Source: Microbacterium arborescens (GTDB lineage Bacteria > Actinomycetota > Actinomycetes > Actinomycetales > Microbacteriaceae). From it: 64,000 nucleotides of DNA. The stretch is taken from NCBI GenBank assembly GCA_003339645.1, contig QNUV01000099.1:496001-560000 (forward strand). The letters are read 5' to 3'. Positions 1-8,674 of the stretch are shown here, in pieces. The position numbers and the translations under genes were made by a program. Under the pieces are notes generated by a model. It saw only the letters and a program-made list of their open reading frames with translations. It did not search any database and was not told where the DNA came from. Every line of letters starts with the position of its first letter. The stretch's first letter is position 1.

Positions 1-1246
1 CGAGCTCGACGAGGTCGCCGAACTGTTCGAGTCGGCCACCCGCGAGGCGATCGCCGCGTTCGGCCGTGGTGAGTGCTTCGTCGAGAAGTACCTCGACAAG
101 CCGCGCCATGTCGAGACGCAGTGCCTCGCCGACGCCGCCGGCAACGTCGTCGTCGTCTCCACGCGAGACTGCTCGCTGCAGCGACGCCACCAGAAGCTCG
201 TCGAAGAGGCGCCCGCGCCCTTCCTCACGGCCGAGCAGAACGACATCCTCTACTCCGCCTCGAAGGCCATCCTGCGCGAGGTCGGCTATGTCGGGGCCGG
301 AACCTGCGAGTTCCTCATCGGCGCCGACGGAACGATCTCGTTCCTCGAGGTCAACACCCGCCTGCAGGTCGAGCACCCCGTGTCCGAAGAGGTCACCGGC
401 ATCGACCTCGTCCGCGAGCAGTTCCGCATCGCCGAGGGCGGCACGCTCGACTACGACGACCCGGCCCCGGTCGGCCACTCGATCGAGTTCCGCATCAACG
501 GCGAGGACCCCGGGCGCAACTTCCTGCCGCAGCCGGGCCGCATCCACGTCTTCAAGACGTTCGGCGGTCCCGGCATCCGTCTTGACTCCGGTGTCACGGC
601 CGGCGACTCGGTCTCCGGCGCCTTCGACTCGATGCTCGGCAAGATCATCGTGACGGGCCGCACCCGCGAGGAGGCTCTCGAGCGGTCGCGCCGGGCACTC
701 GACGAGTTCGAGGTCGCCGGCATGCCCACCGTGCTTCCCTTCCACCGCCGGGTCGTGCGCGAGCCCGCCTTCACGGCGGAGGACGGCACGTTCGGCGTGT
801 TCACGCGATGGATCGAGACCGAGTTCGTCAACGACATCCCGGCCTGGGACGGCGAACTGGAGGCTCCCGCAGAGCCGAGCGGCCGCCACACGGTGGTCGT
901 GGAGGTCGCCGGCAAACGCCTCGAGGTGAGCCTCCCCGATCGCGTCGCATCGCCGCCGGTCGCGGTCGGCCGTCCCGCTCAGGTACCGCCGTCGCGCCGA
1001 TCGCACGCCGCGAGCGCCAGCGCTGCGGCATCCGGAGACGCCGTGAAGTCGCCGATGCAGGCGACGGTCGTCAAGGTCGCCGTCGAGGCCGGCCAGCAGG
1101 TCGTCAAAGGCGACCTCGTGGTCGTCCTCGAGGCGATGAAGATGGAGCAGCCCATCCAGGCGCACAAGGACGGCGTGGTCGGCGCGATCGACGCAACACC
1201 CGGCACCACGGTCGGCGCGGGTCACCCCCTGCTCACGATCTCCTGA
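1..1246 (+). CDS. accA3: Acetyl/propionyl-CoA carboxylase alpha chain (biotin carboxylase + biotin carrier), 5' truncated by window edge
   Basis: Biotin-dependent acyl-CoA carboxylase subunit: it carboxylates biotin with ATP and bicarbonate and carries the carboxybiotin to a separate beta subunit. The first complete codon is at position 2. The visible part holds the ATP-grasp core of biotin carboxylase, including [14 protein letters not shown] near visible residue 115, then the biotin carboxylase C-terminal domain. After a proline/alanine/serine-rich linker comes a biotinyl domain with the biotinylation motif EAMKM near residue 377. The carboxylase-plus-carrier fusion is typical of actinobacterial AccA3-type proteins. 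The N-terminus lies outside the window, so acetyl- versus propionyl-CoA preference cannot be judged. Confidence 0.93.
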   Translation, partial: ELDEVAELFESATREAIAAFGRGECFVEKYLDKPRHVETQCLADAAGNVVVVSTRDCSLQRRHQKLVEEAPAPFLTAEQNDILYSASKAILREVGYVGAGTCEFLIGADGTISFLEVNTRLQVEHPVSEEVTGIDLVREQFRIAEGGTLDYDDPAPVGHSIEFRINGEDPGRNFLPQPGRIHVFKTFGGPGIRLDSGVTAGDSVSGAFDSMLGKIIVTGRTREEALERSRRALDEFEVAGMPTVLPFHRRVVREPAFTAEDGTFGVFTRWIETEFVNDIPAWDGELEAPAEPSGRHTVVVEVAGKRLEVSLPDRVASPPVAVGRPAQVPPSRRSHAASASAAASGDAVKSPMQATVVKVAVEAGQQVVKGDLVVVLEAMKMEQPIQAHKDGVVGAIDATPGTTVGAGHPLLTIS

Positions 1247-1250
1247 GCCC

Positions 1251-1256
1251 TAGAGT
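1251..1256 (+). promoter_or_regulatory. -10 box of a leaderless promoter for the 1263 lipoprotein
   Basis: TAGAGT lies exactly 6 nt before the ATG at 1263, so transcription should begin at or next to the start codon. No Shine-Dalgarno sequence is evident. Confidence 0.6.
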
Positions 1257-1262
1257 GGGGGC

Positions 1263-1715
1263 ATGCACCGCCCTGTACGTGTTCTTCCCGTCGTCTGTCT
1301 GCTGGGGCTCGCTCTCGGGCTGAGCGCCTGCGCTTCCGACACGGTCGACCTCGCGGCGGCGGACGCGTGGCTCGCCTCGGTCGCGGCCGAACCAGCCGGC
1401 GCGGATGTCGGCATCGGCGCGGCGAGCGGTCGCACGATGCCGTTCGAGAACTCCGGTGACCGGAGCGCAGGCGTCATCCTGACGCTCGCCGAGCCGGCTC
1501 CGGCGAGTGCGGTCGAGGTGCGGTGTTTCGGCGGTCACACCGCGACGGTGTCCGTGGAGGCTTCGACGACGTCCGGCTCGCGCGGCGTGGAGACGAGCAT
1601 CGATTGCGACGAGAAGCCGCACTCTCTCGAGCTCGTCGACGCCACCCGCACCACAGCCGTCAGGATTGCCGTCCGCGCCGAACCGGAGACGCGCTACTAC
1701 GCCGATGTGAGGTGA
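1263..1715 (+). CDS. Putative lipoprotein of unknown function
   Basis: A 150-residue secreted lipoprotein candidate. The N-terminus has basic residues, a hydrophobic stretch (VLPVVCLLGLALGL) and a lipobox LSAC with the acylated Cys near residue 23. The mature part has no domain I recognise. It contains the motif EVRCFGGH and a later Cys near residue 119, which could form a disulfide outside the membrane. The start is fixed by the leaderless -10 box 6 nt upstream. It ends just before a strong bidirectional terminator facing lpdA. Function unknown. Confidence 0.75.
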   Translation: MHRPVRVLPVVCLLGLALGLSACASDTVDLAAADAWLASVAAEPAGADVGIGAASGRTMPFENSGDRSAGVILTLAEPAPASAVEVRCFGGHTATVSVEASTTSGSRGVETSIDCDEKPHSLELVDATRTTAVRIAVRAEPETRYYADVR

Positions 1716-1741
1716 CACGGCGACGCATCGTCGCGCGTGCG

Positions 1742-1810
1742 CGTCGGAGAGAGGCGCGAAAATCGGAGCGATCGCCAGGATCACTCCGATTTTCGCGCGA
1801 TTCTCCGACG
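1742..1810. terminator. Long inverted repeat between convergent genes (bidirectional terminator)
   Basis: Arms 1742-1768 and 1784-1810 are 27 nt each, complementary except for a short interruption, with a 15 nt loop. The inner arm GCGCGAAAATCGGAG supplies A/T runs on both strands. It sits between the lipoprotein gene (plus) and lpdA (minus). Confidence 0.75.
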
Positions 1811-1824
1811 CTCGCGCGCGCGGC

Positions 1825-3288
1825 TCAGGACAGCGGGTCCTCGTCGCGCTGCACCAGGTGCATCGCACGCGCGGCATCCGTGATGCTGCCGGTGAGCGAG
1901 GGGTACACCGCGAAGACCCGCGAGACCTGGTCGACCGTGAGCCGACGCTCGACGGCGATCGCGATCGGGTAGATCAGCTCCGACGCGCGCGGGGCGACGA
2001 TGACGCCGCCGATGACGGTGCCCGACCCCTCGCGCGCGATGATCTTCACGAAGCCGTCCTTGACGCCCATCATCTTGGCGCGCGGGTTCGCGGCGAGCGG
2101 GAGCTTGTGAACGTACCCGTTCACGAGACCCGACTCGATGTCCTTCTGCTGCTGGCCCACTGTCGCGATCTCGGGCGCGGTGAAGATGTTCGCGGTGATG
2201 CGACGGCGCTCGAGCGGGATGACGGTGTCGCCGAGCGCGTGGAAGACGGCCTGGCGCCCCTGCATCGCGGCGACCGAGGCGAGCGGTACGAAAGTGGTGC
2301 AGTCGCCCGCGGCGTAGATGTTCGGCACGGACGTGCGCGCAACGCGGTTGACCTGGATGTGACCCGAGTCGGTGAGCTGGACACCGGCCTCTTCGAGACC
2401 GATGCCGGCGGTGTTGGGGATCGAGCCGACCGCCATGAGGCAGTGGCTCCCCTCGACCGTGCGCCCGTCCGAGAGGGTCGCGACGACGCCGTTCTCGGTG
2501 CGCTCGACCTTCTCGGCGCGAGACTTCGACAGCACCGTCATCCCGCCGCGCTTGAAGACCTTCTCGATGACGGCCGCCGCGTCGACGTCCTCGCCCGGAA
2601 GCACCTGGTCGCGGCTGGAGATCAGCGTCACCTTCGCCCCGAGGTTCATGTAGGCCGACGCGAACTCCGCTCCCGTCACGCCGGATCCCACGACGATGAG
2701 GTGCTCGGGCAGGGACTTCATGTCGTAGAGCTGCGTCCAGGTGAGGATGCGCTCCCCGTCGGGCTTCGCACTGGGCAGCTCGCGCGGCGACGCGCCCACC
2801 GAGACGACCAGGGTGTCGGCCTCCACGCGGTCGAAGTCGGTGCCACCGGGGCCGGTCGCCGCGATCAGGGCGTGGGTGCCGTCGAGGCGGCCGTGACCGG
2901 AGATGATGCGCACGCCCGCTTCGACCAGCTGCGCGCGCATGTCGTCGGACTGCTGGCGCGCGAGGGACAGCAGTCGGCGGTTGACCGCCGCCAGGTTGAT
3001 CGCGATCTCGGGCTTGAGGGGGGTGCCGGAGTCCGACCGCGCGAACAGCTGGACGCCGAGATCGGATGCCCCGGCGATGGCCACCGCGGCATCGGCCGTG
3101 GCGATCAGCGACTTCGAGGGGACGACGTCGGTGATGACGGCCGAGCCGCCCACGCCGGCGCGTTCGACCAGCGTCACCTCCGCACCCTGCTGGGCGGCGG
3201 CCAGCGCCGCCTCGTATCCGCCGGGGCCGCCACCGAGGACGGCGACGCTTTGGGTGCGCTCGAAGCTGAGAGGCGACATGGTCTCCAT
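1825..3288 (-). CDS. lpdA: LpdA-type NAD(P)H:quinone reductase (flavoprotein disulfide reductase family)
   Basis: FAD- and NAD(P)H-binding flavoprotein of 487 residues, the usual length for dihydrolipoamide-dehydrogenase relatives. The FAD motif GGGPGGYEAALAA is near residue 19, the NAD(P)H motif VVGSGVTGAEFA near the middle, and the second FAD motif IYAAGDCT follows, then the dimerisation domain. At residues 48-59, where lipoamide dehydrogenases have the redox disulfide (GGTCxxxxCIPSK), this protein reads GGSAVITDVVPSK. Both cysteines are absent, so it cannot work as a classical disulfide reductase. This fits the LpdA (Rv3303c) quinone-reductase group. An in-frame ATG at 3279 (MSPLSFE) with GGAGACC before it is an alternative start. 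Confidence 0.88.
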   Translation of the reverse strand: METMSPLSFERTQSVAVLGGGPGGYEAALAAAQQGAEVTLVERAGVGGSAVITDVVPSKSLIATADAAVAIAGASDLGVQLFARSDSGTPLKPEIAINLAAVNRRLLSLARQQSDDMRAQLVEAGVRIISGHGRLDGTHALIAATGPGGTDFDRVEADTLVVSVGASPRELPSAKPDGERILTWTQLYDMKSLPEHLIVVGSGVTGAEFASAYMNLGAKVTLISSRDQVLPGEDVDAAAVIEKVFKRGGMTVLSKSRAEKVERTENGVVATLSDGRTVEGSHCLMAVGSIPNTAGIGLEEAGVQLTDSGHIQVNRVARTSVPNIYAAGDCTTFVPLASVAAMQGRQAVFHALGDTVIPLERRRITANIFTAPEIATVGQQQKDIESGLVNGYVHKLPLAANPRAKMMGVKDGFVKIIAREGSGTVIGGVIVAPRASELIYPIAIAVERRLTVDQVSRVFAVYPSLTGSITDAARAMHLVQRDEDPLS

Positions 3289-3344
3289 TCTTCCTCAGCC
3301 GCAGAGTCGGTCGCGCACACCTGCGTCCGACGGGTCGCGAGTCT

Positions 3345-3350
3345 TAGAGT
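3345..3350 (+). promoter_or_regulatory. -10 box of a leaderless promoter for punA
   Basis: TAGAGT lies 6 nt before the ATG at 3357, separated by six G residues. The same hexamer and spacing occur at 1251. Confidence 0.62.
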
Positions 3351-3356
3351 GGGGGG

Positions 3357-4190
3357 ATGCTTGACTCCTCCGCGCACCCGCTCGACGATCCCGCTGTCGA
3401 CCCGCTCGATGTGGCCCGCGAGGCGGCGGCCGACATCGCCCGTATCAGCGGCGTCGAGCGCCACGACATCGCGCTCACCCTCGGCAGCGGCTGGGGTCGC
3501 GCGGCCGAGCTCATCGGCGAGACCACGGCGACCATCCCGGCCACCGACGTCACCGGCTTCAGCAAGCCGGCGCTCGAGGGGCACGTCGGGACGATCCGCA
3601 GCATCCTCACCCCCGAGGGCAAGCGCATCCTCGTCATCGGCGCCCGCACCCACTACTACGAGGGGCACGGCGTTCGCCGGGTCGTGCACAGCGTGCGCAC
3701 CGCCGCCGCCACGGGCGCGAAGATCATGGTGCTGACCAATGGTGCCGGCGGTATCAAGCCGACGTGGCGACCCGGCCAGCCGGTGCTCATCAGCGATCAC
3801 CTGAACCTCACCGCGGACTCGCCGCTCGAGGGCGCCACCTTCGTCGATCTCACCGACCTCTACTCGTCGCGACTGCGCGACATCGCCCGCTCGATCGACC
3901 CCACGCTCGACGAGGGCGTGTACACCCAGTTCCGCGGCCCGCACTACGAGACACCGGCCGAGGTCCGAATGGCTCGCACGCTCGGCGGCGACATCGTGGG
4001 CATGTCGACGGCGCTCGAGGCCATCGCCGCCCGCGAGGCCGGCATGGAGATCCTCGGCTTCTCGCTCATCACCAACCTCGCCGCCGGCATCCAGGAGACC
4101 CCGCTCAGCCACGCCGAGGTGATCGAGGCCGGTCGCGAGGCCGAGCCGGTGATCTCGGCGCTCCTCGCCCGCGTGATCGAGGCGCTGTGA
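3357..4190 (+). CDS. punA: Purine nucleoside phosphorylase (trimeric, PNP/MTAP family)
   Basis: Phosphorolyses purine (deoxy)ribonucleosides to free base and (deoxy)ribose-1-phosphate in the cytoplasm. The 277-residue length fits trimeric PNPs. Visible family motifs in order are TLGSGWG (phosphate loop), RTHYYEGH, TNGAGGI, ISDHLNLT, QFRGPHYETPAEVRM and GMSTALEAIAAREAG with the base-site region FSLITNLAAG. The start follows from the leaderless -10 box. The stop overlaps the GTG of the next gene (GTGA), so the phosphosugar mutase is translationally coupled and probably handles the pentose-1-phosphate product. Confidence 0.93.
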   Translation: MLDSSAHPLDDPAVDPLDVAREAAADIARISGVERHDIALTLGSGWGRAAELIGETTATIPATDVTGFSKPALEGHVGTIRSILTPEGKRILVIGARTHYYEGHGVRRVVHSVRTAAATGAKIMVLTNGAGGIKPTWRPGQPVLISDHLNLTADSPLEGATFVDLTDLYSSRLRDIARSIDPTLDEGVYTQFRGPHYETPAEVRMARTLGGDIVGMSTALEAIAAREAGMEILGFSLITNLAAGIQETPLSHAEVIEAGREAEPVISALLARVIEAL

Positions 4191-5917
4191 CCGGCGCGGA
4201 CGAGCCCGCCACGGGCGTGACCGTCGACGCGACGACGCCGGCGGTCCCCTGGGACGCGGCGCGAGCCTGGCTCGCTCAGGATCCCGACCCCGAGACCCGT
4301 GACGAGCTGACGGCCGTCATCGCCGCGGCCGAGTCGGGGGATGCCGCAGCCGCGGCCGATCTCGTCGACCGCTTCGGCACGCGCCTGGCCTTCGGCACCG
4401 CGGGACTGCGCGGCCGGCTCGGCGCCGGCAGCAACCGCATGAACCGCGTCCTCGTCACGCAGGCAGCGGCAGGACTCGCGGCCTACCTGCTCGAGAAGGC
4501 GGGGCCCGATGCTCCGCCCGTCGTGGTCATCGGTTACGACGGCCGTCGGGGCTCGGCGCGCTTTGCGCGAGACTCGGCCGAGATCTTCGCGGGCGCAGGG
4601 CTGCGCGCCATCCTGCTGCCCCGGCTCCTTCCGACGCCGGTCCTGGCGTTCGCCGTGCGCCATCTCGGCGCCGACGCCGGTGTCATGGTCACGGCGAGCC
4701 ACAACCCGCCCGACGACAACGGCTACAAGGTGTACCTCGGCGGGGCCGACGACGGCTCGCAGATCGTTCCGCCCGCCGACGGCGAGATCGCCGCGCACAT
4801 CCAGCGGGTGGCGGATGCCGGCGACATCTCAGCCCTTCCCCGTTCCGAGCAGTACGAGACCGCCGACGACGCGGTCGTCGAGGCGTACGTCGCCGCGACG
4901 GCGACCGTCGCGCCGGCTCCCGCAGGCGCGAACGGGATGCGCTGGGTCTACACGGCCATGCACGGTGTCGGAACCGAGACGATGCTGCGCATCCTCGACG
5001 CTGCGGGGTACCCGCATCCCGTCCCGGTCGCCGAGCAGGCCGAGCCGGACGGCCGGTTCCCCACTGTCGCCTTCCCCAACCCCGAGGAACCGGGCGCGAT
5101 GGATCTGGCACTCGAGACCGCCCGCGCGAACGACGCGGAGTTCATCCTCGCGAACGACCCCGACGCCGATCGCCTCGCGGTCGCGATCCCGGATGCCGCC
5201 GCCGAGGGCGGCTGGCGGCGGCTGACCGGCAACCAGATCGGTCTGCTGCTCGGCTGGCGCGCGGCGCGTCGAGCCGCGGAGGGCGGTGTCGCCGACGGCG
5301 CCTCGCTCGCCTGCTCGCTCGTTTCGTCGCCTGCGCTCCAGGTCGTCGCGGAGCGCTACGGCCTCGACTTCCACGCCACCCTCACCGGTTTCAAGTGGAT
5401 CTCGCGCGCCCCCGGCCTCGTCTTCGGGTTCGAAGAGGCGCTCGGCTACCTGGTGAACCCCGAGACCGTGAAGGACAAGGACGGCATCTCCGCCGCCATC
5501 GCCATCCTCGGCCTCGCCGCCGAGGCACGGGAACAGGGCCGGACGCTGGGCGACCTCCTCGCCGACTTCGACGCCGAGTTCGGCAGTTTCGCAAGCGGGC
5601 AGGTGTCGGTCCGCGTCGACGATCTCGCGGTCATCGGGCGCATCACCACCGCGCTGCGCTCCGCGCCGCCGACCCGCATCGGCGACGCCGCGGTCGTGTC
5701 GTTCGAGGATCTCGCCGCTCCGGTGTCGGGCCCGCCCCTCGGTGACATCCTCCGCCTGTGGCTCGAGGGCGACGCGCGCATCCTGGTCCGCCCGAGCGGC
5801 ACCGAGCCGAAGCTCAAGCTGTACCTCGACGTTCGCGGAGACTCGGCCGCCGATGCGGCATCGCGGCTCGCCGCGCTCGAGACGGGTGTGCGCGACCTGC
5901 TCGCGGCCATCGACTGA
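4187..5917 (+). CDS. pmmB: Phospho-sugar mutase of the PmmB/PGM2 type
   Basis: Alpha-D-phosphohexomutase superfamily enzyme of 576 residues. The active-site phosphoserine loop VTASHNPPDDNGYK is near residue 167. The metal-binding loop NDPDADRLAV follows, then the sugar-specificity region GFEEALGY and the phosphate-binding signature RPSGTEPKLKLY near the C-terminus. GTG at 4187 overlaps the punA stop. The length resembles PgcA/PGM2 enzymes, some of which are phosphopentomutases, and coupling to punA favours ribose-1-phosphate to ribose-5-phosphate conversion. Phosphoglucomutase or phosphomannomutase activity is equally possible from sequence. Confidence 0.85.
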   Translation: MTGADEPATGVTVDATTPAVPWDAARAWLAQDPDPETRDELTAVIAAAESGDAAAAADLVDRFGTRLAFGTAGLRGRLGAGSNRMNRVLVTQAAAGLAAYLLEKAGPDAPPVVVIGYDGRRGSARFARDSAEIFAGAGLRAILLPRLLPTPVLAFAVRHLGADAGVMVTASHNPPDDNGYKVYLGGADDGSQIVPPADGEIAAHIQRVADAGDISALPRSEQYETADDAVVEAYVAATATVAPAPAGANGMRWVYTAMHGVGTETMLRILDAAGYPHPVPVAEQAEPDGRFPTVAFPNPEEPGAMDLALETARANDAEFILANDPDADRLAVAIPDAAAEGGWRRLTGNQIGLLLGWRAARRAAEGGVADGASLACSLVSSPALQVVAERYGLDFHATLTGFKWISRAPGLVFGFEEALGYLVNPETVKDKDGISAAIAILGLAAEAREQGRTLGDLLADFDAEFGSFASGQVSVRVDDLAVIGRITTALRSAPPTRIGDAAVVSFEDLAAPVSGPPLGDILRLWLEGDARILVRPSGTEPKLKLYLDVRGDSAADAASRLAALETGVRDLLAAID

Positions 5918-5941
5918 CACCCGCCGTCCGGCCTGCATGGT

Positions 5942-5978
5942 CCCGCGCTTCTGGCGATACATTCGCCTGACGCGCGGG
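5942..5978 (+). terminator. Nested hairpin downstream of pmmB
   Basis: Outer stem CCCGCGC/GCGCGGG (5942-5948 with 5972-5978), a 4+4 nt internal loop, and inner stem GGCGA/TCGCC (5953-5957 with 5963-5967) with loop TACAT. No T-tract follows. Probably an end-of-transcript structure. Confidence 0.45.
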
Positions 5979-6055
5979 GCTGATGCCGCCTCGAGGGACC
6001 CTGGGCACCCCACCAGCACCACCCGTCCGACGTCTGTATCGCGCATCCGCGCCGC

Positions 6056-6061
6056 TAGGCT
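6056..6061 (+). promoter_or_regulatory. -10 box of a leaderless promoter for the GNAT gene
   Basis: TAGGCT lies 6 nt before the GTG start at 6068. Confidence 0.55.
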
Positions 6062-6067
6062 TCGGGA

Positions 6068-6637
6068 GTGCTGCTGACGGAGCCTGTGGAGCTCGCTGAC
6101 GATCACGTACGGCTCGTGCCGCTCGACGTCGATCATGCCGACGACCTCGCCCGCGCCACGGCCGGGCTGGAATACGCCTGGTACACCTCGGTGCCCGCTT
6201 CGGTACCGGCCGACATCGCCCAGCGCCTCGCCTGGCGCGATGAGGGTCACATGAACCCGTTCGCCGTGCTGCGGGACGACATCGCGGTCGGGATGACGAC
6301 GTTCTGCAACATCGATCAGCCCAACCGCCGGGTCGAGATCGGGCACACCTGGCTCTCCCCTGCGGTGCAGCGGACCGCGGTCAACACCGCTGCGAAGCGC
6401 CTGCTGCTCGGCCACGCGTTCGAGAGCTGCGACGCCATCGCGGTCGAGTTCCGCACGTCTTGGCACAACCGCCAGTCACGCGCGGCGATCGAACGCCTCG
6501 GCGCCAAGCAGGACGGGGTGCTCCGCAACCACCGGTTGGGGCCGCGCGGGACGCTCCGCGACACGGTCGTGTACTCGGTGCTCCCGCACGAGTGGCCCGC
6601 GGTGAAGCTGGGGCTCGAAGCCCGACTCGCCCGCTGA
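6068..6637 (+). CDS. GNAT family N-acetyltransferase (RimJ/RimL-like)
   Basis: A 189-residue acetyl-CoA-dependent N-acyltransferase. The fold is recognisable from the N-terminal strand DHVRLVPLDVDHADDLARA, the central RRVEIGHTWLSPAVQRTAVN segment, and the C-terminal FRTSWHNRQSRAAIERLGAKQDGVLR, which matches the N..S..(A)I.(R)LG.K.EG pattern of RimJ/RimL relatives. The start is the GTG after the leaderless -10 box. The acceptor substrate is unknown. It ends 10 nt from the convergent mtlR-type gene. Confidence 0.82.
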   Translation: MLLTEPVELADDHVRLVPLDVDHADDLARATAGLEYAWYTSVPASVPADIAQRLAWRDEGHMNPFAVLRDDIAVGMTTFCNIDQPNRRVEIGHTWLSPAVQRTAVNTAAKRLLLGHAFESCDAIAVEFRTSWHNRQSRAAIERLGAKQDGVLRNHRLGPRGTLRDTVVYSVLPHEWPAVKLGLEARLAR

Positions 6638-6647
6638 GTGCGCGCGA

Positions 6648-8567
6648 TCAGCCGTCGACGACCGCCACGAGCTCATCGAGGAAGGCGCTGAAGGTCGTGC
6701 CGCGCCGCACGATCCGCTGCACGCTCTCGCGCTCGCTGAACACCTCGACCAACTGCTCGAACACCGTCTGGAAGGCCGCACGATCCGACTCGGAGAACGC
6801 GACCATCGCCACGACCTGCACGCGGCCGTCGCCCCATGCGATAGACGGGTCGGCGATCCCGAGCGAGATCGCCGTCCGCGTCGCGGTCATCCCGATGGCG
6901 TGCGGAACGGCGAGCGCGTCGGTGAAGGCCGTGGACGACAGCCGCTCCCGCTCGATCGTGCGCTCGATGTAGTCGTCGTCGATGACGCCCTGACCGACGA
7001 GCAGCGAGCCCAGCTGCCGGATGACGCCCTCTTCTCCCCCCTCGCCGTCGAGCCCGCGGATGAAGGCGGACGGGTCGAAGTAGCGCTCCAGCTCGGCGCG
7101 CAGGCGGGCCAGGCGCCGGGCCCGGCGGAGCCGCGCGGCGGCGGTCTGCACCCGATCGATGTCGGCGTCGGTGAGGAACGGCTGGATGTGGACGATCCGG
7201 TCGCTCCCGACGGGCGGGGCGATGGTCGACAGGATGAGGTCGGTGTCGATGGATGCCCAGTCCGGGTCGACGCGCGTCTCGACGCCGACGACGTCCAGCG
7301 CCTGGCCCAGCGACCGGTCGACGCTCGAGCGCAGCAGCTCGTGCAGCTCGTAGTAGCCGGGGCACACGATCGTCGCCGTCAGCGCCTGCGCCGAGAGTCG
7401 GCTGCGTTCGAGCCGCCCGCCGACGTGCATCGCGATGTAGGCGATCTCGTCATCGAGGAGCGGGATGCCGAGCAGGCCGCGCAGGGCGTCGGCGATGTAG
7501 ACGGCGACCTCGAAGATCATCGGATACGTCGTCTTGAGCGATCGCGTGAGAGGGTTGCGCGACCACGCCTGCTCGCGCGCCCGATGCTTGAGGTTCTGCA
7601 CGTGCAGCGACAGCCGCAGCACGAAGTCCTCCTGGTCGATGTCGACGAGGAACTCCGCGGCTGCCCGCCGCACGACGTCGCGCACCGCGGTCGCGACATC
7701 GGCGTCGATGCGCTCGCGGATGAGCGCCGCCGGCTCGGTCGCCCCCGGGGCTACGACGCGCGTGAGCACGAGTGCGGCGAGATGCTGGCGGTCACCCGAC
7801 CCGAGGACGACGCCCAGGTGCCGGCGCGTGAGGCGGTCGAGGATGTCGCCGACCTCAGCTCGGAACGCGGCATCGTCGGCCTCCGCCACCTCGAGCGCCC
7901 GGCCCCGCGTGATGCGATCGGCGGCGATGGCGATGTGCATGACGACATCCCCGATGCCGAACTCGTTGACGAAGTAGCCGAGCTCGGTCAGCTCCGAGAC
8001 CAGGTCGTCTTTGAAGGGACCGAAGGCCACCGCGCCGACCGAGCGTTCGCCGAGAGTCCGGCGGAGGCTGTCGAGATCGAACGAGCCGTCGTCGGTCTCC
8101 TCGTGCGCCAGTCGGCTGAGGAGCCGGCGCTGGGCCATCTCGGTACCGCGCAGACGTGCCCGCGACGATGTGCGCTCGAGGCTGAGCTCGGTGCCGCCGA
8201 GGAGCCCGCGCACCCGGCCGAGGTCGGCGTCGATCGTGGCAGGGCTGACGAAGAAGGCCTCGGCGGTCTCGAAGACGTCGATCCCGTCGGGAGAGTCCAG
8301 CAGTGAGCGCACCAGGCGGTGCAGCCGATCGCGTGGCGTGCCGGCGTCGCCCACGTGCACGGCCCCCGAGCTGTCGGGGCCCGCGCGGTAACCCTGCGGC
8401 CCGGACTCGACCACGACGCCGTCGGGAACCCGGGCGTTGAGGGCCGTGACGTAGCTGCGGATCGAGCGAGGCGTGACGCCGATCGCATCGGCGAGCGCGG
8501 CTGCGGTCACCCAGTCGCCGTCGCGCGCGAGAATCGCGAGGACGCGGTCCTGCCGGCTCCTGGTCAC
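6648..8567 (-). CDS. mtlR: PRD-containing PTS-responsive transcriptional activator (MtlR/BglG family)
   Basis: A 639-residue activator divergent from the mannitol PTS genes. In order: an N-terminal winged-helix DNA-binding region (ILARDGDWVTAAALADAIGVTPRSIRSYV), a second HTH_Mga-like region, two PTS regulation domains, an EIIB-like domain with ATIVCPGYYELHELL (phosphorylatable Cys), and a C-terminal EIIA domain with LAVPHAIGMT (phosphorylatable His). This is the architecture of MtlR/ManR-type activators controlled by HPr and EII phosphorylation. GTG start at 8567; a TGGAAT hexamer 6 nt upstream (8574-8579) is a weak leaderless promoter candidate. Direct control of mtlA-mtlF-mtlD is inferred from position. 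Confidence 0.85.
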   Translation of the reverse strand: MTRSRQDRVLAILARDGDWVTAAALADAIGVTPRSIRSYVTALNARVPDGVVVESGPQGYRAGPDSSGAVHVGDAGTPRDRLHRLVRSLLDSPDGIDVFETAEAFFVSPATIDADLGRVRGLLGGTELSLERTSSRARLRGTEMAQRRLLSRLAHEETDDGSFDLDSLRRTLGERSVGAVAFGPFKDDLVSELTELGYFVNEFGIGDVVMHIAIAADRITRGRALEVAEADDAAFRAEVGDILDRLTRRHLGVVLGSGDRQHLAALVLTRVVAPGATEPAALIRERIDADVATAVRDVVRRAAAEFLVDIDQEDFVLRLSLHVQNLKHRAREQAWSRNPLTRSLKTTYPMIFEVAVYIADALRGLLGIPLLDDEIAYIAMHVGGRLERSRLSAQALTATIVCPGYYELHELLRSSVDRSLGQALDVVGVETRVDPDWASIDTDLILSTIAPPVGSDRIVHIQPFLTDADIDRVQTAAARLRRARRLARLRAELERYFDPSAFIRGLDGEGGEEGVIRQLGSLLVGQGVIDDDYIERTIERERLSSTAFTDALAVPHAIGMTATRTAISLGIADPSIAWGDGRVQVVAMVAFSESDRAAFQTVFEQLVEVFSERESVQRIVRRGTTFSAFLDELVAVVDG

Positions 8568-8594
8568 GTTCCCATTCCATCATGGCCCGGCTGA

Positions 8595-8614
8595 GCTTCC
8601 GCCCCTGCGGAAGC
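8595..8614. promoter_or_regulatory. 20-bp palindrome between mtlR and the PTS operon, candidate operator
   Basis: GCTTCCGC (8595-8602) and GCGGAAGC (8607-8614) are perfect 8-bp inverted arms around CCCT. The palindrome lies 10 nt upstream of the -35 element of the PTS operon, a position suited to activator binding. Assignment to MtlR is inference. Confidence 0.45.
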
Positions 8615-8623
8615 AGGAAGGCC

Positions 8624-8652
8624 TTGTCGCCTCTGAGACCGCTCACAACAAT
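8624..8652 (+). promoter_or_regulatory. Promoter of the PTS operon
   Basis: TTGTCG (8624-8629), a 17 bp gap, then AACAAT (8647-8652). A purine-rich Shine-Dalgarno GGGAGAGGAGGAG follows before the ATG at 8675. Confidence 0.45.
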
Positions 8653-8674
8653 GGGGAGAGGAGGAGGCGGGTCG

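Noticed and set aside
4829-6466. Long open frame on the minus strand opposite pmmB
   Set aside because: Arg/Asp-rich composition with no motif; it mirrors the third-position GC bias of pmmB on the other strand. The same applies to the long frames opposite ptsI, sdhA, pckG, ribBA and the ABC importer.
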